From assembly GCF_023509475.1 (NCBI RefSeq), contig NZ_JAKSDZ010000001.1, forward strand, positions 186,001-250,000: 64,000 bases of DNA. Reading direction: 5' to 3'. The DNA comes from Aestuariirhabdus haliotis (GTDB lineage: Bacteria; Pseudomonadota; Gammaproteobacteria; Pseudomonadales; Aestuariirhabdaceae). The notes under the pieces are model-generated. The model worked only from the letters and a program-made list of their open reading frames with translations, was not told the DNA's origin and did no database searches. The translations under genes and the position numbers were made by a program. This document shows, one piece after another, positions 1-8,343 of the stretch (position 1 is its first letter; every line of letters starts with the position of its first letter).

Positions 1-265
1 GCTTGGTCAGGTATTGCAGAAATCGCTTGGGGGAAATACCCGCCCAGCGGGCAAACACCCGTTGCAGATGGTGCGGACTGAGGTGAACGGCCTGGGCGAG
101 CTGCTCCAATGAAGGTTGCTGCTGGATGTTGGCTTGCAGATATTCGATGGCCCGAGCAACAATGCGATATTGACGAGAGCTGTCCCATTCACCTTCCAAC
201 GCCTGGATTGGCTCACCGGCTTTGTCACTGCTCGGATTGCTACTAAAGAGTTGTGGATTATCCAT
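1..265 (-). CDS. Ada/Ogt-type methylated-DNA cysteine methyltransferase, N-terminal part
   Basis: This is the first 88 codons of a gene that runs off the left edge. The visible part is an AraC-type helix-turn-helix (about residues 38-88, with LAQAVHLSPHHLQRVF and WAGISPKRFLQYL), which in the bifunctional Ada/Ogt family precedes an O6-alkylguanine-DNA methyltransferase domain that would lie outside the window. The ATG overlaps the stop of the upstream transporter gene by 8 bases and follows a G-rich Shine-Dalgarno sequence, so the two are probably co-transcribed. The WAGISPKRFLQYL segment is typical of Ada-like proteins, but a plain AraC-family regulator cannot be excluded because the catalytic domain is not visible. 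Confidence 0.78.
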   Translation of the reverse strand, partial: MDNPQLFSSNPSSDKAGEPIQALEGEWDSSRQYRIVARAIEYLQANIQQQPSLEQLAQAVHLSPHHLQRVFARWAGISPKRFLQYLTK

Positions 266-1151
266 GGCTTTGCCCCCCTGAAGGCAGTAATTGTCGCCAG
301 CTCACCCCGGTGACCAAAAAGGTACCCATGACCACCGCGAGCCCGCCAAAGAGGGTATGCCAACCGACAACTTCATCGAGTAACAGGGTACCCCAGAGCA
401 CACCAAACAGCGGTACCAGATAGGTTACCGTCAACGCGGACGTTGCCCCTTCATCGGCAATCAAACGGAAATAGAGCAGATAGGCCATGCCACTGCATAC
501 CACTCCCAACAGAAGCAGAGCGATCATAATGTCCGGACCTGGCTGCGATGGCGGAGGAAAAAATGGCATCAGGGGAGCGATCAACAGGGTTGCGGCCCAC
601 ATACTGCCATGGGCATTGGCAAAGGAATCCACTTTGGGAGCCGAACGGGCATAGTTGCTGGCAACACCATAACAAAACGCCGCGGCCAAAGCCGATAGCA
701 CAGCCAGCCCTGCACCGGACGCAACCAAATGGGCGTCCAGCCCCACTAATAATGCAACGCCCATCAAACCCAATCCCAACCCGGATATCAGGCGCAAACT
801 GATTTTCTGATAACCCAAGACCAGTCCTATGATCATCCCCCATAGTGGCGCCGTGGCATTCAGGATCGACAACAGGGAGGCACTCAGGGTTTGCGCGGCG
901 ATACCAAAAAACAGGAAAGGCAGGGCTGAATTTACCACCCCCAGTACCGCATAATGGCGCCAGTGCCGGCGTGCATTTAAGGCTCTGTGGGTCACCAACG
1001 CAACCAGCAACAGAAACAACGCCGCCAATAGTACTCGGGATTCAATCAACCAGACCGCCCCGACCACCGGCGCCCCCATACGCATAAACAGGAAGGAGCC
1101 TCCCCAGATCGCGGCAAGCAAAAACAAACGGATAAGACTGGCAGAAGTCAT
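258..1151 (-). CDS. EamA/DMT-family inner-membrane transporter
   Basis: A polytopic membrane protein of about 297 residues with roughly ten hydrophobic segments arranged as two EamA repeats, the layout of the drug/metabolite transporter (RhaT/YdcZ-like) superfamily. The N-terminal LFLLAAIWGGSFLFMR and the second-half DEGATSALTVTYLVPLFG are family hallmarks. Substrate cannot be deduced. I prefer the second ATG (1151) because AGGA lies 6 bases before it, whereas it abuts the first ATG (1157), which would add only two residues. The stop overlaps the start of the Ada/Ogt-like gene, suggesting a two-gene transcript. Confidence 0.88.
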   Translation of the reverse strand: MTSASLIRLFLLAAIWGGSFLFMRMGAPVVGAVWLIESRVLLAALFLLLVALVTHRALNARRHWRHYAVLGVVNSALPFLFFGIAAQTLSASLLSILNATAPLWGMIIGLVLGYQKISLRLISGLGLGLMGVALLVGLDAHLVASGAGLAVLSALAAAFCYGVASNYARSAPKVDSFANAHGSMWAATLLIAPLMPFFPPPSQPGPDIMIALLLLGVVCSGMAYLLYFRLIADEGATSALTVTYLVPLFGVLWGTLLLDEVVGWHTLFGGLAVVMGTFLVTGVSWRQLLPSGGQSHG

Positions 1152-1269
1152 GGACATTCCTGAACAATGGCGAGGGTTTCAGTGTGCCGAGCGGTCGGAA
1201 TGAAAACCACCCGAAAGTTGCGCGTTTACTTTTAACGGGCTATCCAGAGGCCAGTTCAACCGCAAAAAA

Positions 1270-1343
1270 TGGAGCGGGTAAGGGGAATCGAACCCCCGTA
1301 GTCAGCTTGGGAAGCTGAAGTTCTACCATTGAACTACACCCGC
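1270..1343 (-). tRNA. tRNA-Gly (anticodon CCC)
   Basis: The minus strand folds as a 74-nucleotide tRNA with an encoded CCA end (1270-1272). The acceptor stem is GCGGGTG paired to TACCCGC, the anticodon stem TCAGC/GCTGA encloses loop TTCCCAA, giving anticodon CCC for glycine codon GGG, and the T arm contains GGTTCGATTCC. It closely resembles E. coli glyU. Confidence 0.96.
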
Positions 1344-1459
1344 ACAGTCAGTCCACAGACACTCCCCTTCATCTACCAGTTCATTCATTAAACATGCCGC
1401 CGTTTGATCAGGCAAGCCAGCCACTGTAGCAAAGACGATGGTAGGGTTGTTATCAGACT

Positions 1460-1486
1460 TAAATAATATCTATGATGGGCCGATAG
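1460..1486 (+). promoter_or_regulatory. Predicted sigma-28 (FliA) promoter of the chemoreceptor gene
   Basis: TAAA at 1460-1463 is separated by exactly 15 bases from GCCGATAG at 1479-1486, matching the flagellar sigma-28 consensus TAAA-N15-GCCGATAA at 11 of 12 positions. It lies about 70 bases upstream of the receptor start codon, a normal distance. This places the receptor in a late flagellar/chemotaxis regulon; no flagellar gene is in the window. Confidence 0.8.
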
Positions 1487-1554
1487 CTATCAAACATAAA
1501 TAACAAGACGGCAGAAATCTTGTCCGCTGACAGCTAACGCGACAAAGGCTCATC

Positions 1555-3201
1555 ATGAACAATCTTGATTTTTCACGCTTGCTGATTCCCATTCTTGCCG
1601 GCATAGGCTCGGCTCTTCTGATCGGGCTGGCTCTCAACGCCCTGCTACCCGATTACATGGCTCTGTTTGTCGCCTCCCTGACGGCCATTGTCGTCTCCCT
1701 GACCCTGGCATCCCGTTCCCTGTCAAAACCCACCGAAGCGGTGCTGCAATATACCCTCGACAGTTTGCACGGTAACGAGGGGCAAGCGCCGCAAGGGTCA
1801 GAGCAACATGACATCATTGCCGCCCTTTCGGACTTGAGCAGTCGCTTACAAGCGCTGGAATCCCGCAGCAGTCAGATCGCCATCGCCGCCGCCGAAGTCT
1901 CGCATCAATCCGACAGCATTACCTCCAAGGTACATGCGGAGGTCAGCGATGTTGAAGGCATCGCCGAGGCCGCGAGCCGTATTCAGGAAAATGCCAATCA
2001 GGTCAATCAGTCGGCTGATGAGGCCGCCCAGCTCGGTCAGGAAACCCTGCACGCCAGCGAAGCCGGCAAACAGGCCATCGACAGCGCCACCCAGCAAATG
2101 CGCGAAACCAGCGAAAAAGCACAGGAAACGTCGAGTTTTGTCGCCAGCCTGGAAACCAAGTCAAACCAGATTCAGCAGATCACCAGCGTCATCAGTGGCA
2201 TTGCCGAACAAACCAATTTACTCGCCCTAAACGCCGCTATTGAAGCCGCACGCGCCGGAGAACAGGGTCGTGGTTTTGCCGTGGTGGCTGATGAAGTCCG
2301 CAACCTGGCTCAGAAAACCACCGCCGCCACCGACGAAATCGGGGTTATGATTTCAGGTATCAGTGGCGATATCCAAAAGGCCGTGGAGACTATGAGCACC
2401 CTGGGTGAGGCAATTTCCCAGTCGGAGAACAAAAACCAGGCCGTTGCCGATCAGCTCGGTAATATTCACGATCTTGTCGGTAATATGCAACAACAAGCGG
2501 CTAACATCTCTGATGGTGCTGCCGCCAACAAGGGTGAAGTCGATGGTATTGGGGTCGCTATTGAGTCGGTTCGCAGCCATTTGCACCACACCGAGCAGAG
2601 TGTCGAACAGGTGTCAGACCGCGCTTTGCAAGTATCCGATGTAGCTGAGGAAATTCACTCAAGCCTGATGGAGTTGGGGGTGCAATCCCTGCACAGTGAT
2701 GTACGGGCCGAAGCCGAAGCCGCCGCAAGTGCAATCGTTGAACGCTTCGAACGAGACATCGCCAGCGGTGACATCACCCTGGAAGATCTCTTTGATCGGG
2801 ATTACCAGCCGGTCAAGGACACCAATCCGCAAAAATTCACCACCCGCTTTGATAGCTACACCGACCGGGTTCTGCCCCCCATCCAGGAACCCATACTGGA
2901 TCGCAGCAAAGAACTGGCGTATGCCGGCGCCACCGATGACAAAGGTTATTTCGGTACTCATAACAAGCGCTACTCCAAGCCGCTGACCGGTGACTATGAA
3001 AAGGATTTGCTGAACAGCCGCACCAAACGCGTATTCGGTGATCGCACCGGGCAACGCTGCGCCAAAAATACCACCCCCTGTCTGCTACAAACCTACAAGC
3101 GTGATACCGGCGAAGTGATGCACGACCTGTCCGTGCCTATTTACCTGAAGGGCCGCCACTGGGGGTGCTTCCGCATCGGTTATCGAGCCAACGATGAGTA
3201 A
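1555..3201 (+). CDS. Methyl-accepting chemotaxis protein with C-terminal sensor-like domain
   Basis: A 548-residue chemoreceptor. Two hydrophobic segments (about residues 8-31 and 35-53) sit almost back to back, so there is no periplasmic sensor domain and no clear HAMP. The coiled-coil signalling domain follows, with the conserved hairpin tip [19 protein letters not shown] near residues 218-236, which contacts CheA/CheW. After it comes an approximately 130-residue soluble domain (about 415-548) with conserved-looking [30 protein letters not shown] and [12 protein letters not shown] motifs. Similar C-terminal modules occur in many proteobacterial receptors and probably sense a cytoplasmic signal; the ligand is unknown. 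AAGG lies 7 bases before the ATG, and a sigma-28-type promoter precedes it. Confidence 0.93.
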   Translation: MNNLDFSRLLIPILAGIGSALLIGLALNALLPDYMALFVASLTAIVVSLTLASRSLSKPTEAVLQYTLDSLHGNEGQAPQGSEQHDIIAALSDLSSRLQALESRSSQIAIAAAEVSHQSDSITSKVHAEVSDVEGIAEAASRIQENANQVNQSADEAAQLGQETLHASEAGKQAIDSATQQMRETSEKAQETSSFVASLETKSNQIQQITSVISGIAEQTNLLALNAAIEAARAGEQGRGFAVVADEVRNLAQKTTAATDEIGVMISGISGDIQKAVETMSTLGEAISQSENKNQAVADQLGNIHDLVGNMQQQAANISDGAAANKGEVDGIGVAIESVRSHLHHTEQSVEQVSDRALQVSDVAEEIHSSLMELGVQSLHSDVRAEAEAAASAIVERFERDIASGDITLEDLFDRDYQPVKDTNPQKFTTRFDSYTDRVLPPIQEPILDRSKELAYAGATDDKGYFGTHNKRYSKPLTGDYEKDLLNSRTKRVFGDRTGQRCAKNTTPCLLQTYKRDTGEVMHDLSVPIYLKGRHWGCFRIGYRANDE

Positions 3202-3562
3202 CACCACCGCTCCCCTCACGCCAGCGCAGGAGCAGCAACTGAAACAGGCGTTACTGGAACAACGGGATGAGCTGCTAACCCTGCTCAAGCAAGGGCAGGA
3301 AAGCAGCGCCGTGGTTGAGCTGGATCAGCAAGCCTTTGGTCGTGTTTCGCGTCAGGACGCCTTGCTGCAGCAAAACATGGCCAAGGCCACCAACCAGCAG
3401 GCCGAAAACCGTTTGCGCCAGGTTACCCAGGCGCTGGCCCGGGTCGAGAGCGGTGACTTTGGCTACTGCCTGCAATGCGACCGAGCCATTGGCTTCCCGC
3501 GCCTCGAAGTCCGCCCCGAAACGCCCCTCTGCCTTAACTGCCAAAGCAGTAGCGAAAACTAG
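3194..3562 (+). CDS. DksA/TraR-family zinc-finger protein
   Basis: A 122-residue protein with an N-terminal coiled coil (about residues 10-85) and a C-terminal four-cysteine zinc finger of pattern C-x2-C-x17-C-x2-C (CLQC ... CLNC). DksA proteins bind the RNA polymerase secondary channel and modulate initiation, often with ppGpp. The length and single finger fit the short DksA/TraR group rather than full DksA (about 150 residues). The ATG overlaps the chemoreceptor stop by 8 bases, so the two genes are translationally coupled; a functional link to motility is inference only. Confidence 0.88.
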   Translation: MSNTTAPLTPAQEQQLKQALLEQRDELLTLLKQGQESSAVVELDQQAFGRVSRQDALLQQNMAKATNQQAENRLRQVTQALARVESGDFGYCLQCDRAIGFPRLEVRPETPLCLNCQSSSEN

Positions 3563-3578
3563 AAAGGCGTCATTTCAA

Positions 3579-5096
3579 CTATTTCATCGTCGGCATCACA
3601 AACTCGGCGCCTTTCTCGGCCACCCCCTCAGCGCTGGTTCGAATCCCGGTCGGCCAGCGAGAAGTCACCGCTTTCTTGCGGGTATAAAACCGTACGCCGT
3701 CGGTGCCATGCATATGCAAAGGACCGAACAATGAGCGTTTCCAGCCACCGAAACTGTGAAAGGCCATGGGCACCGGAATCGGTACATTGACCCCAACCAT
3801 GCCGACCTGAATCTCATGGGTAAACTGGCGAGCAGCATCGCCGTCGCGGGTAAAAATTGCCGTACCATTGCCGTATTCGTGATCATTAATAATACGTACC
3901 GCCGTGGCGTAATCCGGTACCCGCACCACCACCAAGACCGGACCAAAGATCTCCTCCTGGTAGATGGTCATATCGGTCGTGACCTCATCAAACAGGCAGC
4001 CGCCGATAAAGTAGCCCTGTTCGGCGCCTTCAACCTGCAAAGTGCGTCCGTCGACCAGCAGTTTGGCCCCCTGCTCGACACCACTATCGACATAGGCGGT
4101 GACCTTGGCCAGATGCTCCCGGCTGACCAGTGGCCCCATCTCCATCTCCGGGTTCATGCCATCGCCAACCTTGAGCGCCTGCACTCGAGGAATCAATTTA
4201 TCGATCAGGGCATCACCGACATCACCCACGGCAACCGCGACAGAGATCGCCATACAACGCTCCCCCGCCGAACCATAGGCCGCGCCCATCAAAGCATTAA
4301 CCGCTTGATCCAGGTCGGCATCGGGCATCACCACCATATGGTTTTTAGCCCCACCCAAAGCCTGCACCCGCTTGCCATGAGCGCTGGCCGTCGAATAGAT
4401 GTATTCGGCAATCGGGGTCGAACCGACAAAGCTCACAGCCTCAATATCATCGTTGGTTAGCAACACATCCACCGCTTCCTTGTCGCCATTGACGATATTG
4501 AACACTCCATCGGGCAAGCCAGCCTGACGCAACAATTCCGCCAAAAACAGCGGTGCGCTAGGGTCTTTCTCCGAGGGTTTGAGCACAAAGCAGTTGCCAC
4601 AGGCCAGGGCCACCGGGAACATCCACATCGGCACCATTGCGGGGAAATTAAACGGGGTAATTCCGGCCACAACCCCCAGCGGCTGGTTCAACGACCAGGC
4701 ATCGACGGCTGTACCTACCGATTCGGTATGCTCACCCTTTAACAGGTGGGGAATGCCGCAGGCAAATTCGACCACCTCCAGCCCACGAATCACCTCCCCC
4801 TTGGCATCACTGTGAACCTTGCCGTGTTCACGAGTAATCAACTCCGCCAGGTGATCGATATTGTCTTCAATCAGTTGCTTGAATTTAAACAGAATGCGGG
4901 CCCGGGTCAGGGGTGTTTTGGCAGCCCAGGCGGGAAACGCCGCCTTGGCATTGGCGATCACCGCTTGGGTTTCAGCCACACTGGACAGGGCAACCGCTGC
5001 GGTGGCCTCTCCACTGGCCGGATTAAAGACAGTTTGCGTGCGCTCGCCCGCTACCGTGGACTGACCACCCACGTAATTACTGATAACAGTCGTCAT
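3579..5096 (-). CDS. mmsA: CoA-acylating methylmalonate/malonate-semialdehyde dehydrogenase
   Basis: A 505-residue aldehyde dehydrogenase superfamily enzyme of the CoA-dependent MmsA branch, which oxidises methylmalonate semialdehyde to propionyl-CoA or malonate semialdehyde to acetyl-CoA. Diagnostic segments are [28 protein letters not shown], the catalytic cysteine in AGERCMAIS, and [13 protein letters not shown] near the C terminus. Downstream of an omega-amino-acid transaminase it would take malonate semialdehyde made from beta-alanine (the bauC role in Pseudomonas), and it may also serve valine breakdown. AGGTGA precedes the ATG. The C-terminal tail is a few residues longer than usual. 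Confidence 0.94.
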   Translation of the reverse strand: MTTVISNYVGGQSTVAGERTQTVFNPASGEATAAVALSSVAETQAVIANAKAAFPAWAAKTPLTRARILFKFKQLIEDNIDHLAELITREHGKVHSDAKGEVIRGLEVVEFACGIPHLLKGEHTESVGTAVDAWSLNQPLGVVAGITPFNFPAMVPMWMFPVALACGNCFVLKPSEKDPSAPLFLAELLRQAGLPDGVFNIVNGDKEAVDVLLTNDDIEAVSFVGSTPIAEYIYSTASAHGKRVQALGGAKNHMVVMPDADLDQAVNALMGAAYGSAGERCMAISVAVAVGDVGDALIDKLIPRVQALKVGDGMNPEMEMGPLVSREHLAKVTAYVDSGVEQGAKLLVDGRTLQVEGAEQGYFIGGCLFDEVTTDMTIYQEEIFGPVLVVVRVPDYATAVRIINDHEYGNGTAIFTRDGDAARQFTHEIQVGMVGVNVPIPVPMAFHSFGGWKRSLFGPLHMHGTDGVRFYTRKKAVTSRWPTGIRTSAEGVAEKGAEFVMPTMK

Positions 5097-5124
5097 CGAA
5101 TCTCACCTGTTTATGCTATGGATA

Positions 5125-5144
5125 CCCGTACCGAACGGTACGGG
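5125..5144. repeat. Hairpin between the transaminase and dehydrogenase genes
   Basis: CCCGTACC and GGTACGGG form a perfect 8-bp inverted repeat around a GAAC loop in the 77-base gap between the two genes. There is no T-run on either side, so it is unlikely to be a full intrinsic terminator; it could stabilise a processed mRNA end or be a protein-binding palindrome. Confidence 0.6.
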
Positions 5145-5173
5145 CTTATGCTCGTATGCGTATTGAATCGCAG

Positions 5174-6490
5174 CTAAGCCACCTCGCGGATCGCCTCACC
5201 AAGCGTCTCGACAATACGGTCTATCTGCTCTTTTTCGATAATCAGTGGCGGTGACAGGGCGATAATATCACCGGTAGCGCGTACCAGTACGCCTTTTTCA
5301 AAGCAGCGCAGGAACACCTCATAGCCGCGCTTACCCACCCCATCAGGCGAAGGCGCCAGTTCAATACCCGCCACCAGCCCCAGATTACGAATATCGATGA
5401 TATTTTCCGTACCCTTGAGGCTATGAATCGACTCCTGCCAATAGGGTTCGAGCTCCAGTGTGCGATCAAACAGCTTGTCCTGCTCGTAGATATCCAAGGT
5501 CGCCAGACCAGCTGCCGCCGCCACCGGATGACCCGAATAGGTGTAGCCATGAAACAGTTCGATCATGCCTTCGGGGCCATCCATAAAGGTATTGTAGATT
5601 TCGTCACTGACAAACACCGCGCCCATGGGCACCGACCCGTTGGTTAAGCCCTTGGCGGTGGTGATGATATCGGGGGTCACGCCAAAACGCTCCGCCGCGA
5701 AAGCTTTACCGATACGCCCGTAACCACTGATTACTTCATCAAAGACCAACAGAATGCCGTGGCGAGTACAAATCTCACGCAGCCGCTGCAGATACCCCTT
5801 GGGCGGCAGAATCACCCCGGCCGAGCCCGCAAAGGGTTCAACAATGACCGCGGCAATGGTCGAGGCATCGTGCAGGGCGACGATATTTTCCAATTCGTCC
5901 GCCAGCTCCGCACCCTGCTCGGGCAAGCCCTGGGTAAAGGCGTTGGCCTTGATGTTCAGGGTATGGGGAAGATGGTCTACGCCATTCAGCAGAGTGCCAA
6001 AAAACTTTCGGTTGTTGACCAGGCCACCAACCGAAATACCGCCAAAACCAACCCCGTGGTAGCCTTTTTCACGGCCAATCAAGCGTTGACGAGTACCCTG
6101 CCCCCGCGCCCGGTGGTAGGCGATGGCGATTTTTAACGCCGTATCCACCGACTCGGAGCCCGAGTTAGTAAAAAAGACTCGATTCAAGCCATCAGGGCTA
6201 TGTTGAACCAATCGTTCCGCCAACTCGAAAGCCAGCGGATGCCCCATCTGAAAGGGGGGCGCGTAATCAAGTTGGGCAATCTGGCGAGATACCGCCTCGA
6301 TAATCGGTTGACGGCTGTGTCCGGCATTGCAACACCACAGGCCTGCGGTACCATCAAGAATCTCTCGTCCCTCGTCGGTCTTGTAATACATGCCTTTGGC
6401 TTCGGCAAGGAGACGGGGAGCGGCCTTAAACTGACGATTCGCCGTAAATGGCATCCAAAATGCGTCAAGATTATTAGTTTTATCGTTCAT
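5174..6490 (-). CDS. bauA: Omega-amino acid (beta-alanine) - pyruvate aminotransferase
   Basis: A class III PLP-dependent aminotransferase of about 438 residues. It matches the beta-alanine:pyruvate transaminase group: FWMPFTANRQF near the N terminus, GLWCCNAGHSR, FFTNSGSESVDTALK, VDHLPHTLN, LVFDEVISGYGRIG and TTAKGLTNGSVPMGAVF with the PLP-binding lysine. It converts beta-alanine and pyruvate to malonate semialdehyde and alanine, feeding the downstream mmsA product. A second in-frame ATG at 6499 lies only 2 bases after AGGA, so the ATG at 6490 is preferred, though its spacing is slightly long. Confidence 0.92.
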   Translation of the reverse strand: MNDKTNNLDAFWMPFTANRQFKAAPRLLAEAKGMYYKTDEGREILDGTAGLWCCNAGHSRQPIIEAVSRQIAQLDYAPPFQMGHPLAFELAERLVQHSPDGLNRVFFTNSGSESVDTALKIAIAYHRARGQGTRQRLIGREKGYHGVGFGGISVGGLVNNRKFFGTLLNGVDHLPHTLNIKANAFTQGLPEQGAELADELENIVALHDASTIAAVIVEPFAGSAGVILPPKGYLQRLREICTRHGILLVFDEVISGYGRIGKAFAAERFGVTPDIITTAKGLTNGSVPMGAVFVSDEIYNTFMDGPEGMIELFHGYTYSGHPVAAAAGLATLDIYEQDKLFDRTLELEPYWQESIHSLKGTENIIDIRNLGLVAGIELAPSPDGVGKRGYEVFLRCFEKGVLVRATGDIIALSPPLIIEKEQIDRIVETLGEAIREVA

Positions 6491-6767
6491 TATTCGCATC
6501 TTCCTGTCGGTGAAATCTATCCTTAATTGATATTTATAAGCTCTAAGAGGCTTAATCTTGAACTTATACTATGTCAAATAAAACAAACAGTGAAGCTAGG
6601 GAAAGCAAAGTTTACTGGGCTATACGGATGTTTTGTTGAATATTTTGAAATATCAAGCATCGATGATATGGTTTTTCCACCCTCTTCGGGCAGACAACCT
6701 CAGTCTGTTTGCCTTGAGACAATAACAGCACAATCGGGTACCCAAGCGTACATTCCAGGAGAGCATC
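6491..6767. promoter_or_regulatory. Divergent promoter region between bauA and puuC
   Basis: This 277-base AT-richer gap separates two divergently transcribed catabolic genes, so it must carry promoters for both. A TGGGCTATAC motif at 6616-6625 resembles motifs found upstream of acuI and the lysM gene and may be an extended -10 element for puuC. No clear operator palindrome or regulator gene was seen nearby. Confidence 0.45.
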
Positions 6768-8264
6768 ATGACCGAACAAAGAACACTGGCCTATTGGCAA
6801 CAACTCGCCACCACAATAGAGATAGAGGGCCGTGCCTTTATCGGTGGCAGCTATGTGGATGCTCGTTCCCAGGAGACCTTCGACTGTATTAGCCCTATTG
6901 ATAGTCGCCTGCTCAGCAAAGTTGCCTCTTGTGACAGTGCCGATGCCGATAACGCCGTGGCGAATGCCCGCGAGGCTTTCAACAGCGGCAGCTGGTCGCA
7001 AATGGCGCCGGCAAATCGTAAGCGCATTTTGATTCGTTTCGCCGACCTGATTTTGGAACATCAGCACGAACTGGCTATTCTGGAAACTCTGGATATGGGC
7101 AAACCCATTTCCGATTCCCTGACCGTCGATATTAGCGGTGCCGCCAACAGCATCCGCTGGAACGGTGAGGCGATAGACAAGGTCTACGATGAACTGGCGC
7201 CAACGGCCCCTGACCAGATCGGAATGGTGACCCGTGAACCGGTGGGAGTTGTGGCCGCCATCGTGCCCTGGAATTTCCCGTTATTGATGGCCTGCTGGAA
7301 GCTGGGTCCGGCGCTGGCAACCGGTAACAGTGTCGTGCTCAAACCTTCCGAAAAATCGCCACTGACTGCCCTTCGCATTGCCCAATTGGCGCTCGACGCC
7401 GGTATACCCTCCGGGGTCCTAAATGTGGTTCCAGGTTTTGGCCACACCATCGGTAAAGCCCTGGCCCTGCACAATGAAGTCGACAGTCTGGTATTTACCG
7501 GCTCGACTCGCACCGCCAAGCAGCTAATGATCTATGCCGGCGAATCCAATATGAAACGCGTGTGGCTGGAAGCTGGCGGGAAAAGCCCCAATATAGTGTT
7601 TGCCGACGCACCGGATCTACGGGCTGCCGCCAGTGCTGCGGCTTCGGCCATCTGTTTTAATCAGGGCGAGGTCTGCACCGCCGGGTCACGCTTACTGGTT
7701 GAAGAGAGTATTCGGGAGGAGTTTATCCTGATGGTGGCAGAAGAGATGAGCCACTGGAAGCCCGGAAACCCCCTGGACCCGGATACCAATGTCGGCGCCG
7801 TGGTGGACCAAACCCAACTCAATACGGTGCTGGAGTATATAGAGTCTGGCAAAGAAGCAGGCGCCGAGCTACGAATGGGAGGCGATCAACTGCATAAGGA
7901 TTCTGGCGGCTTCTACGTGGCTCCCACTATCTTTAATGGCGTCAGCAATGAGATGCGTATCGCCCGCGAAGAGATCTTCGGACCCGTGCTTTCCTGCATC
8001 GGCTTCGACAGTGCCGAGCAGGCCATTCAGATTGCCAACGACACCGACTACGGCCTGGCCGCCGCCGTGTGGACAGCCGATCTGAGCAAGGCCCATCGAA
8101 CCGCCAAAGCGTTGCGTGCTGGATCGGTGTGGGTGAATCAGTACGATGGCGGTGATATGACCGCGCCGTTTGGTGGCTTTAAACAATCTGGCAATGGCCG
8201 GGATAAATCCTTGCATGCCTTCGACAAATACACCGAGCTCAAAGCCACCTGGATCGCCATCTAA
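6768..8264 (+). CDS. puuC: Aldehyde dehydrogenase, PuuC/KauB-like
   Basis: A 498-residue NAD(P)-dependent aldehyde dehydrogenase. The motifs VPWNFPLLMACWKLGPAL, FTGSTRTAK, the catalytic glutamate in LEAGGKSPNIVF and the nucleophilic cysteine in FNQGEVCTAGSRL are intact. The overall pattern resembles PuuC/KauB, which oxidise gamma-glutamyl-aminobutyraldehyde and other amino-aldehydes from polyamine breakdown. Divergent pairing with a beta-alanine transaminase fits a pathway from polyamines or diamines to central metabolism. The exact substrate is inference. AGGAG precedes the ATG by 8 bases; a terminator follows. Confidence 0.85.
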   Translation: MTEQRTLAYWQQLATTIEIEGRAFIGGSYVDARSQETFDCISPIDSRLLSKVASCDSADADNAVANAREAFNSGSWSQMAPANRKRILIRFADLILEHQHELAILETLDMGKPISDSLTVDISGAANSIRWNGEAIDKVYDELAPTAPDQIGMVTREPVGVVAAIVPWNFPLLMACWKLGPALATGNSVVLKPSEKSPLTALRIAQLALDAGIPSGVLNVVPGFGHTIGKALALHNEVDSLVFTGSTRTAKQLMIYAGESNMKRVWLEAGGKSPNIVFADAPDLRAAASAAASAICFNQGEVCTAGSRLLVEESIREEFILMVAEEMSHWKPGNPLDPDTNVGAVVDQTQLNTVLEYIESGKEAGAELRMGGDQLHKDSGGFYVAPTIFNGVSNEMRIAREEIFGPVLSCIGFDSAEQAIQIANDTDYGLAAAVWTADLSKAHRTAKALRAGSVWVNQYDGGDMTAPFGGFKQSGNGRDKSLHAFDKYTELKATWIAI

Positions 8265-8284
8265 CCTGACCCAAACCACTGCAT

Positions 8285-8310
8285 AAGCCCGATCCCCAGG
8301 ATCGGGCTTT
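8285..8310 (+). terminator. Hairpin terminator after puuC
   Basis: AAGCCCGATCC (8285-8295) and GGATCGGGCTT (8299-8309) form an 11-bp perfect stem with a 3-base loop, followed by a short T-rich stretch on the plus strand. It lies between convergent genes and may act in both directions; the T-run is short. Confidence 0.75.
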
Positions 8311-8343
8311 CTGCTTCAGGCCCGGCTATAGAGCCAATGCTTG

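Noticed and set aside
3630-3660. tRNA T-arm-like GGTTCGAATCC at the end of mmsA
   Set aside because: It lies inside the conserved mmsA coding frame and no acceptor or anticodon stems flank it, so it is a chance match rather than a tRNA or attachment site.
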